NCBI GenBank assembly: GCA_020635235.1 | Contig: JACKAF010000006.1 | Location: forward strand, 51,322-115,321 | DNA from: Pseudobdellovibrionaceae bacterium | GTDB lineage: Bacteria > Bdellovibrionota > FAC87 > UBA2466 > JACKAF01 | Direction: 5' to 3' | Length of the DNA stretch: 64,000 nt | Shown here: piece by piece, positions 57,900 to 64,000 of the stretch | Layout of the letters: every line of letters starts with the position of its first letter | Numbering within the stretch: the first letter of the stretch is position 1 | The notes under the pieces: generated by a model | What the model saw: only the letters and a program-made list of their open reading frames with translations | The model's database searches: none | What the model was told of the DNA's origin: nothing | Made by a program: the position numbers and the translations under genes

Positions 57900-58394
57900 A
57901 TGACAGGACGAGTTTTCTGGGTGTTGTGTACCCTACTCATCTTCACTCAGTGCGGAATTCGGGACGGGTTCGAGCAGCCGATTGGGGAAAACAAGAAAGT
58001 CCGGGTCTATTTGTTTTCGGCCCAGTGGTGTGACAGCTGCAAGGACGAGATGATCGATCTCGATCGGCTACTGAAGACCGAGTTTAAGGAAAAGGCCGCT
58101 CAGGTCTTGGTCACCGTCTATACCGTGACGGATGTGCGAAAGTTTCCCCCAAACCAGGCGGCGGCGGACGCCTTCCAGAAAGAGATGGCGGATCTGCACG
58201 ACATCCATTTCGAGACGGTTGTCGATCCGTGGATCTATCAAAACTACCGCCTCTACTTTGATTGGAATGGGGGCGATATTCCCGCGGTGGTGGTGCTGAA
58301 CGAAGCGGGCGACGAGGTGCTCAAGAAGTTTAGGCCGGGAAGTGGATTTACTGCGAACGACATCATTGATTTTCTTTGGGGAGCGCTATCATGA
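57900..58394 (+). CDS. exported thioredoxin-like protein (possible lipoprotein)
   Basis: ATG 57900 with GGAGAGG upstream; the frame is open far upstream but without a start. Residues 1-17 (VFWVLCTLLIFTQC) look like a signal ending in a Cys; the lipobox is not perfect (FTQC), so it may or may not be lipidated. The thioredoxin fold is next: RVYLFSAQWCDSCKDEMIDLDRLL with the CxxC pair C44-C47, and a cis-Pro region GGDIPAVVVLNEAGDEVLKKFRPGSG. It starts an operon with the TlpA protein (ATGA overlap) and the barrel protein. Confidence 0.85.
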   Translation: MTGRVFWVLCTLLIFTQCGIRDGFEQPIGENKKVRVYLFSAQWCDSCKDEMIDLDRLLKTEFKEKAAQVLVTVYTVTDVRKFPPNQAAADAFQKEMADLHDIHFETVVDPWIYQNYRLYFDWNGGDIPAVVVLNEAGDEVLKKFRPGSGFTANDIIDFLWGALS

Positions 58395-58915
58395 GAGCTA
58401 CTACAAAATTCGCTTTTCTTCTTTTTGTGACTCTACACCTGAATGTCTTTGGCTACGTCGCTCCAAACTTTACAGGAGAAAAAATCGACGGCTCCCGCGT
58501 TTCTCTTTCGGACGTTCTAAAAGAAAAGCGGGCCTTGATGCTTTGCTTCTGGGCAAGCTGGTGCGTGCCATGCCTGGAGGAACTCTCACAGCTGGCTCAG
58601 GGGCTTGCGAAAAATACCGATCTGCCGCTCGATGTACTTACTGTTAACGTCGACACCGCGGAAACCAATGAGGATGTCCGGCCGACCATGAAGGCCTACG
58701 GCTTAAAGTTTCCGGTAGTCCTCGATCCTAGCCATAAGATTTTCGCACGCTACCAACAGCAAGGTTCGCTGCCTTTCTCGGTGCTCATCAATTCTAAAGG
58801 TGAAGTGGTCGAGTCCTTCAACGGCTTACATGAGGGGATGTTTGAGAGCTTGAAGAAAAAAGTAGGGGAACTGGTGGGGGCCAGCAATGACAAAGTCGCT
58901 TCTTTGGATCGCTAG
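58391..58915 (+). CDS. TlpA-family thiol-disulfide oxidoreductase
   Basis: ATG 58391 overlaps the stop of the previous gene (ATGA), GGGGAG 8 nt upstream. Signal peptide of about 22 residues (FAFLLFVTLHLNVFG). Thioredoxin domain: PNFTGEKIDGSRVSLSDVL, MLCFWASWCVPCLEELSQLAQGL (C58-C61), LTVNVDTAETNEDVRPTMKAYGLKFPVVLDPSHKIFARYQQQGSLPFSVLINSKG (cis-Pro). Periplasmic reductants of this type serve cytochrome c maturation or repair of secreted proteins. 174 residues. Confidence 0.92.
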   Translation: MRATTKFAFLLFVTLHLNVFGYVAPNFTGEKIDGSRVSLSDVLKEKRALMLCFWASWCVPCLEELSQLAQGLAKNTDLPLDVLTVNVDTAETNEDVRPTMKAYGLKFPVVLDPSHKIFARYQQQGSLPFSVLINSKGEVVESFNGLHEGMFESLKKKVGELVGASNDKVASLDR

Positions 58916-60377
58916 TGCACTTATTTTCGTGGCCTTTTTAGCGAGTAGCCCGTTTGTTTACGCTGCGGAAACTCTCGTGGAAAACCTACCGGCGATCAGG
59001 TTTTCCGCTACCGATCATTTGCTGTTTACCAATGCCGAAAACGAGCTCAACCCCGGCGCTCCGAATCCGAACCTTTTTTTGCACGAAGCCGTGGTGCGGG
59101 CAGAGGTTGCCAATGTGTCGGCCCAGATCCATTTCAGCAACCGTTTTGCGACAAACGGCCCGACTGCAGACTTGCCCTTTGTCCTCGAAAAAAAGGAAGT
59201 CACGGCCGAATGGCGAGACTGGGAGCTCCGTGCGGGCGATGCGCACCACGAATTGGGTAAGGGGATTGCGCTCAGTCTCTATCGAGACGACATATTTGGA
59301 ATCAACCACACTTTGGAAGGGGCGAGTTTGCGCTACCGTCCAGAGGGCGGCGAGATTCTCGGGTTTGCGGGTCGCGTGAACCCGCTCAAAAACCCCGTCG
59401 CACTCAACGCCGTTGCGGATCCGCTTGGGGAAAATACGCTATTTTTGATGGGGACTTCGGCGACTTTGAAAACCTCTCCGCTTGCTAAACTTGGAGCGCA
59501 CTATTTTATCGCTCTCAATAAGCCGCCCGAGGAGCTCATTCGGCATTTCAACCGCTACTGGAACACTGTCGGGGCGAGCTACTCCCAACTTGAAATTGTC
59601 CCGAATGTGGATTTCTACGCGGAGAGCAACCTGCTTCTACCCTCTCGCTTGCGGGGGCGGGATTATTTCAATGAAGAACCCGGTGTGGGGACTTACGCGT
59701 CGCTTGTCTGGTCGCCCTCGCCTTGGGCGGTGAAACTGGAAGTCAAAGACTACCGTCGTTACGATTTCCCCTTTCGTCGGCCTCCGACGCTGGAAGAAAA
59801 CATCGTAGAGAGCACTCACAACGATGATACTTTTGGAACGCGCTTAGAGCTTAGCCACCGCGACATTATCAATAAATCGCAGATCCAAGTTTCTTACTTG
59901 GGGGGCTACGATCGGGTCCTTGGAGTCCCGATCCACCACGGAGTCTTGGGCGGGAAGTACCACGAACTAGAGCTATCAGGTGGGTACCGTTCGCTTCCGA
60001 CGCACTCCAATCTGGTACACGGGGCCTTCAAGTTTAAACTCGATACCTTCAAGCGCCAGTCTATTGAGCTCAATGCTCGCAAGCAGCGCGCAAATCTTAA
60101 CCTCAGTGCTTTGCCTACGGTAGAGGATAGAAACAAGCTCGACCTAACTTACACTTTTTCTCGCAACTGGACCGCGAGTGTGGGGTATGAGTTTGTGCCA
60201 AGCAACCCAGAATCCAACCAACACTTCGCCAATCTTGGGACTGAGCTGAAGTGGGGCGCCTTGGTAGGAAAAGCCTTCGTCGGGGCGACCAGTGGTGGCA
60301 CGCTCTGCTCTGGGGGCGTTTGCCGACGGGTACCTCCATTTAAAGGCGCAATGCTGGAAACTCAATACACCTTCTAA
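58887..60377 (+). CDS. outer-membrane beta-barrel protein, DUF6029-like
   Basis: Signal peptide of about 26 residues (ALIFVAFLASSPFVYA). About 470 residues of alternating strands follow (VVRAEVANVSAQIHFSNRFA, KEVTAEWRDWELRAGDAHHELGKGIALSLYRDDIFGINHTLEGASLRYRP, IELNARKQRANLNLSAL) ending in EDRNKLDLTYTFSRNWTASVGYEFVPS and an MLETQYTF closing strand with terminal Phe, the outer-membrane barrel pattern. The DAHHELGKGIALSLYRDD segment is a mark of the group often annotated DUF6029. It overlaps the TlpA gene by 29 bp; two thiol oxidoreductases in front of a barrel suggest a shared envelope task. A CSGGVC pair lies near the end. Confidence 0.78.
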   Translation: MTKSLLWIASALIFVAFLASSPFVYAAETLVENLPAIRFSATDHLLFTNAENELNPGAPNPNLFLHEAVVRAEVANVSAQIHFSNRFATNGPTADLPFVLEKKEVTAEWRDWELRAGDAHHELGKGIALSLYRDDIFGINHTLEGASLRYRPEGGEILGFAGRVNPLKNPVALNAVADPLGENTLFLMGTSATLKTSPLAKLGAHYFIALNKPPEELIRHFNRYWNTVGASYSQLEIVPNVDFYAESNLLLPSRLRGRDYFNEEPGVGTYASLVWSPSPWAVKLEVKDYRRYDFPFRRPPTLEENIVESTHNDDTFGTRLELSHRDIINKSQIQVSYLGGYDRVLGVPIHHGVLGGKYHELELSGGYRSLPTHSNLVHGAFKFKLDTFKRQSIELNARKQRANLNLSALPTVEDRNKLDLTYTFSRNWTASVGYEFVPSNPESNQHFANLGTELKWGALVGKAFVGATSGGTLCSGGVCRRVPPFKGAMLETQYTF

Positions 60378-61456
60378 TTTCCGACACTAAAAAGATGACC
60401 GCAGAAGTGAGGCCAGAAAAGCGAAAATTTGGCTCGGCCCAGGCGTGGTCTTGAATTTCTGTCCTGCAAAAGCCCCCGCAATTGCAACGCCAGCGCGCGT
60501 GCCGTTGTTTCGATTCCAAAAGCGGGTAGGTTGTCCCCCTCGATCTTCATTCGAATCCAGTCACCTGCTTTCCACATCTGGCGCACAGCTTGGCGCGCAC
60601 TCCGATGGGGCAGGTTGTGGCGCATCCACGCGCCATGCGCGCTGTTAGCTTGACTCAGTGTGGGCGAACCCGGCGGAAAGCGTAATAGCGTTGTTGGGAT
60701 TTCAAGTATGTGCACCGCACTCGATTTCCCGTCCGCAAATCTTTGGAGTTCGCGTGTTAGGACTGCGTAAATGGTTGGAGGGGCTAACTCCGGATCTCCT
60801 TCGGCGTGCAGGATGGTGACGGCGTTGACCTGCTCGCCGTCGAATGAAACACCGGCGCGCAGCATGTGCGGATCGTCATAGAGCGAGATTCCGGGAAAGG
60901 GCCGCAGCTCTCCTTCTTCTTGCTCTTCTAGTGGGAGAATTGCAAAAGACTCCTTACCCGTTATTGAAAAGTGTTTCCACTTCGAGAAAAAAGTCGGCTC
61001 GAAATCCCGTTCTGCTGAAAAAACAACAACCGGGGAAACAAAATAGCCTGCACCCTCGCCTCGGAAGTTTGGCGTGGTCCATTCTTTACTATCAAACTGT
61101 TTCTCGAGAGAGTCTGAATCGGGGACGCGGATGCGAAGCGGTGCTGTCTGTCCGTCCTTCCACCAGCGGAGCAAGTTTTCGGCACGTTTGCCGGTAAGCG
61201 CGAGACCATTTAGTAGGGATCCGCCCAAGGTGGGGGAGCTGCCATCGGACGTCAGGCGAATGGTGGCGGTGTCGCCCTGTCGGTAGACGATTTTACAGTG
61301 GGCCTCTTGAAAGCCGGCATCGGTGAGCTTTCCTTCGCGAGTGGTCATGCCCACTAGCAGAGGCAGGTGGACGACGGTGTTTTCGGGCGCTGGCGCGGAA
61401 ACACAAAGCCCCAATGCCACTCCCCAACCCCACAGCTTGACTAAGCGTGGGTTCAA
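60374..61456 (-). CDS. secreted protein of unknown function (360 aa)
   Basis: TTG start at 61456, with GGAGG 5 nt upstream; a TTG four codons earlier overlaps that site. The N-terminus LNPRLVKLWGWGVALGLCVSAPAP reads as a signal peptide. The mature protein is mixed, with LLVGMTTREGKLTDAGFQEAHCKIVYRQGDTATIRLTSDG resembling an immunoglobulin-like beta domain, and a basic C-terminal part (RSARQAVRQMWKAGDWIRMKIEGD). No motif identified. The 3' end overlaps the barrel gene by 4 bp. Confidence 0.68.
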   Translation of the reverse strand: MNPRLVKLWGWGVALGLCVSAPAPENTVVHLPLLVGMTTREGKLTDAGFQEAHCKIVYRQGDTATIRLTSDGSSPTLGGSLLNGLALTGKRAENLLRWWKDGQTAPLRIRVPDSDSLEKQFDSKEWTTPNFRGEGAGYFVSPVVVFSAERDFEPTFFSKWKHFSITGKESFAILPLEEQEEGELRPFPGISLYDDPHMLRAGVSFDGEQVNAVTILHAEGDPELAPPTIYAVLTRELQRFADGKSSAVHILEIPTTLLRFPPGSPTLSQANSAHGAWMRHNLPHRSARQAVRQMWKAGDWIRMKIEGDNLPAFGIETTARALALQLRGLLQDRNSRPRLGRAKFSLFWPHFCGHLFSVGN

Positions 61457-61551
61457 ACCGACCTCCAAGTGCCGATGGTTTACCCCAAAGCGCAGACGGA
61501 AATCAAGGGGAGACTCTGCTATTAAAGCCTTGAAATATTAGGCGGAAATTC

Positions 61552-62565
61552 CTATTTCATCGAAGCATTTAGCTTCTTGATGACTTCGGGACCCGGATCC
61601 AGATCCTTTTCACCCAGCTGCACAAGGGGCGTGGGCGAAAGATTCAGGATGGAGTTGTGATCGGGCATTTCCGGATTGAAGTAAAGAAGCCCGGTCACAA
61701 GCTCTTTGTTGTCGACCCCGTCATGGATGAGTTTAAGCGCTGAGGCGCGATCGCTGGGATCGTGCTCTTTGCCAAGTTTACGAAGGGTGAGGTGCGAGCC
61801 GTCGTGCAGCTCGATGGTGCGGACGTCGCCTTCCTTCATTTCGAGTTCGATTTCTTCTTTCTCCGGAACGTATTGGAGCTCCTGGAGCGGTATGTCGTGT
61901 TCCTTCACCCAGTCATAGCTCTTGGTGCTGCCTTCGTGGTTGTTGAAAGTGACACACGGGCTAATCACATCGAGTACCGCAAGGCCCCGGTGCGAATACG
62001 CCGCTTTGATGAGCGAAATAAGTTGTTTGCGATCCCCGGAAAAGGAGCGCGCGACAAAGGTGGCTCCGGCATCGATGGCGACCGCGCAGCAGTCAATGCA
62101 GGGAAACGGATTTGGAGTGCCGCGCTTTGCGGGGGAACCCAAATCGGCTGTTGCGGAAAACTGCCCCTTGGTCAAACCGTAGGTACCGTTGTTTTCAATA
62201 ATGTAAACCATGTCTACGTTGCGACGAGCTACGTGCAGGTATTGGCCGATGCCGATACTGCCCGTGTCGCCGTCGCCGCTCACACCAATCGTTGGCAGAC
62301 GGTAGTTGGCGACATTCGCTCCAGTGGCGACGGACGGCATACGCCCGTGGACGCTGTTAAACCCGTGGCCTTTTTCCATGAAGTAGGTCGGGGTTTTGCT
62401 GGAGCACCCGATTCCGGAAAGCTTGATGACTTGAGTGGGGTTTACGCCCAACTCGAAGTACGCCTGAATGATGGCGTTAGTGATGGAATCGTGCCCGCAC
62501 CCTTTGCAAAGAGTGGAGGGCTTTCCTGCGTAATCGGCTTTGGTATAGGTAGTATTGGTGCTCAT
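61552..62565 (-). CDS. korB: 2-oxoacid:ferredoxin oxidoreductase beta subunit (KorB type)
   Basis: Thiamine-diphosphate subunit that with the alpha subunit cleaves a 2-oxo acid (2-oxoglutarate or a branched chain) to acyl-CoA and reduced ferredoxin. CKGCGHDSITNAIIQAYFELG and SGIGCSSKTPTYF are the iron-sulfur and thiamine blocks, GRMPSVATGANVANYRLPTIGVSGDGDTGSIGIGQYLHVARRNVDMVYIIENNGTYGLTKGQFSAT is the thiamine-diphosphate motif (GDGD...NN), and SPCVTFNN is also conserved. 337 residues, longer than the usual 290 at the C-terminus. Ten bp after the alpha-subunit gene. Start ATG 62565. Confidence 0.94.
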   Translation of the reverse strand: MSTNTTYTKADYAGKPSTLCKGCGHDSITNAIIQAYFELGVNPTQVIKLSGIGCSSKTPTYFMEKGHGFNSVHGRMPSVATGANVANYRLPTIGVSGDGDTGSIGIGQYLHVARRNVDMVYIIENNGTYGLTKGQFSATADLGSPAKRGTPNPFPCIDCCAVAIDAGATFVARSFSGDRKQLISLIKAAYSHRGLAVLDVISPCVTFNNHEGSTKSYDWVKEHDIPLQELQYVPEKEEIELEMKEGDVRTIELHDGSHLTLRKLGKEHDPSDRASALKLIHDGVDNKELVTGLLYFNPEMPDHNSILNLSPTPLVQLGEKDLDPGPEVIKKLNASMK

Positions 62566-62574
62566 GGCTTTTCC

Positions 62575-64000
62575 TTAGTTTAGGAACTTCTCTTTAAGCT
62601 CGCGTTCGATGAAGTCAGGAGAAATGGAAAACCCTCCGTAGTAGAGGATCGAGTGCATTTTGTCCTGCTGGCCGCGGATGTCCAGTTCGAGCAACTGGCG
62701 CATTTGCGCGTCGCGGTTCTGTTCAACCACCACCACGCGATCGCAGCTCTTCACAAAGTCGTGTACTTCCTGCCCAAACGGATAGGCCAGGAGTCGGAGG
62801 TACTTCACGTTTTTGTCCTGCAGGCGATCCAAAGTCTCCTGCATGGCGTGATCCGTTGTGCCGTAAGCAATTATTCCAAGTTTCGCACTCGCTTCACCGC
62901 GAAGAATGGGCTTGGGCACCGCTTTGCGCGCCGTCTGGTACTTCTTGTTCAAGCGGTCCACGTTGCGGATATAAGCGTGCGGGCTTTCGGTGTAGCGGGC
63001 GTATTCGTCGTGGCCGGAGCCTCGGGTGAAGTAAGCCGCCTTGGGGTGGTCTGTTCCCGGAAGCGTACGGTAGCAAACACCGTCGCCATCTTTATCGAGG
63101 TAACGTCCCCAATCCGAGTTCTTTTCAAGATCTTCCTTAGTGAGCACTTTGCCGCGATCGTACTTCGGGGCTTTGTACTGGATGTCGTCCGCCACCCAGT
63201 TGTTCATTCCCAGATCCAAGTCTGTGATGACAAAGATGGGAGTCTGGAAGCGTTCGGCCAGGTTGAACGACTCAGCTGTCAGGTCCACACACTCCTGGAT
63301 GTTGGAAGGCAGAAGCAGAATGTGCTTGGTGTCGCCATGGCTCGCGGTCGCGCAAAGCATGATGTCACACTGCTGGGTGCGTGTCGGCAGTCCGGTCGAA
63401 GGGCCCACGCGCTGCACATCGATAAACACCGACGGAATTTCTGCGTAGTAGGCGAGGCCGATAAATTCGCTCATCAGCGAAATGCCGGGGCCGGAAGTCG
63501 TTGTCATCGAGCGTGCGCCCGCCCAGCCGGCACCTAGCACCATACCGGCGCTGGCCAACTCGTCTTCCGCTTGTATGTCGGCAAACTTCATCTTGCCGTT
63601 TTCGTCTACTCGGTACTTCTTGGCGTACGCGATAAGCGCCTCTGCAAGTGAGCTTGAAGGCGTGATCGGGTACCAAGCGAGTACGGTACATCCACCATAC
63701 AGAGCGCCCAAGGCCGCAGCGGAGTTTCCTTCCATTACGATCTTGTTTTCGGAGCAGTTGGCTTTTTCAAACCAATAGCTGTCCTTCTTTTCAAAATTTT
63801 CTTTAGCGTAATCGATACCGATGTGGAGTGCTTCCAAGTTGGCATCGATGGCCTTTTGCTTGGACTTGAAGGTATCGCGGATGACGCCTTCCAAAGTTTC
63901 GAGGTCCAAACCGTACAGCACCGCCACGGCGCCGACGTAGAAAAGGTTTTTCAAGAGACGCATCAACTTCGGGTTGGAAATCTTGCGCGAAAGAGTTTCG
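62575..64000 (-). CDS. korA: 2-oxoacid:ferredoxin oxidoreductase alpha subunit with fused gamma domain (5' end outside window)
   Basis: The reading frame runs past the right edge of the window, so the start is missing. The visible N-terminal part (RKISNPKLMRLLKNLFYVGAVAVLYGLDLETLEGVIRDTF) is the end of the gamma domain, which in this type is fused in front of alpha. Alpha follows: NAAALGALYGGCTVLAWYPITPSSSLAEALIAYAKKY, FADIQAEDELASAGMVLGAGWAGARSMTTTSGPGISLMSEFIGLAYYAEIPSVFIDVQRVGPSTGLPTRTQQCDI (the pyruvate/2-oxoacid binding part) and the C-terminal IAYGTTDHAMQETLDRLQ and QNRDAQMRQLLELDIRG. It is upstream of korB by 10 bp and clearly cotranscribed. Confidence 0.94.
   Translation of the reverse strand, partial: ETLSRKISNPKLMRLLKNLFYVGAVAVLYGLDLETLEGVIRDTFKSKQKAIDANLEALHIGIDYAKENFEKKDSYWFEKANCSENKIVMEGNSAAALGALYGGCTVLAWYPITPSSSLAEALIAYAKKYRVDENGKMKFADIQAEDELASAGMVLGAGWAGARSMTTTSGPGISLMSEFIGLAYYAEIPSVFIDVQRVGPSTGLPTRTQQCDIMLCATASHGDTKHILLLPSNIQECVDLTAESFNLAERFQTPIFVITDLDLGMNNWVADDIQYKAPKYDRGKVLTKEDLEKNSDWGRYLDKDGDGVCYRTLPGTDHPKAAYFTRGSGHDEYARYTESPHAYIRNVDRLNKKYQTARKAVPKPILRGEASAKLGIIAYGTTDHAMQETLDRLQDKNVKYLRLLAYPFGQEVHDFVKSCDRVVVVEQNRDAQMRQLLELDIRGQQDKMHSILYYGGFSISPDFIERELKEKFLN

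Noticed and set aside
61762..62583. 273-codon plus-strand open frame inside korB
   Set aside because: Antisense shadow of a clearly conserved gene in high-GC codon context; no ribosome site or recognisable protein.
62653..63537. 294-codon plus-strand open frame inside korA
   Set aside because: Same reason: the minus-strand protein is unmistakable and the plus translation has no family features.

Overview
The window looks like a piece of a chromosome from a Gram-negative bacterium of deltaproteobacterial grade, possibly Bdellovibrionota or a myxobacterial relative. The assignment is an inference. It rests on GC content near 53 %, frequent GTG and TTG starts behind strong AGGAGG-type ribosome sites, many secreted or lipobox proteins without a recognisable family, outer-membrane barrels, a motor set of one TolQ and two TolR proteins, FHA-domain proteins next to a Tad pilus gene, and a type II glutamine synthetase. 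No rRNA, prophage, insertion sequence or CRISPR array was seen. One RNA gene is clear, an initiator tRNA-Met with its own promoter. A second RNA is inferred, antisense to the end of lysC.

Layout. 0-6.4 kb: the end of an ATP-grasp gene, secreted orphans, a 1247-residue superfamily 2 helicase carrying a textbook signal peptide, a PlsC-like acyltransferase and a lysine-tailed protein. 6.4-11.7 kb: two exported alpha-glucan hydrolases (GH15 and GH31) reading away from each other. 11.7-18.1 kb: a minus-strand run of exported orphans (a lipoprotein, a protein with an HExxH motif, two cysteine-rich proteins, one of them with a CxxCH haem motif), then a TipA-like MerR regulator with a classic 19-bp-spacer promoter. 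18.2-23.1 kb: small accessory genes, a 5'-truncated glutamine amidotransferase and tRNA-fMet. 23.2-27.2 kb: a pair of DNA-processing genes, a decayed DEDDh exonuclease fused to GIY-YIG and an XPD-like helicase fused to a PD-(D/E)XK nuclease. 27.2-31.1 kb: scpB, scpA, trpS, htpX. 31.2-34.6 kb: a pentapeptide-repeat gene and a PAS histidine kinase, both broken by about 21 frame changes, then an intact response regulator and a septation-type membrane protein. 34.6-38.5 kb: ruvCAB, yebC, a small membrane protein and an SAM hydrolase of the DUF62 family. 38.6-41.2 kb: an outer-membrane protein and a TolQ-TolR-TolR motor. 41.2-47.3 kb: pepN-like, glnII, mazG, lysC. 47.6-53.7 kb: tadC, a DUF192 gene and three FHA proteins. 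53.7-56.1 kb: a protein O-mannosyltransferase and its sugar-lipid synthase. 56.2-61.5 kb: aldehyde dehydrogenase, a thioredoxin/TlpA/barrel operon and an orphan. 61.5-64 kb: both subunits of a 2-oxoacid:ferredoxin oxidoreductase, the alpha subunit cut by the window end.

The genes suggest a heterotroph that digests glucans outside the cell, invests in envelope motors, pili and glycosylation, and carries less usual nucleic-acid enzymes. The strongest leads for something undescribed are the exported helicase, the nuclease/helicase pair at 23.2-27.2 kb, and the FHA/Tad cluster whose first FHA protein has a full sensor layout but no output domain. The cluster of frame changes at 31.37-32.64 kb should be checked as possible sequence error before any biology is read into it. 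All family calls come from reading motifs; no database search was run.
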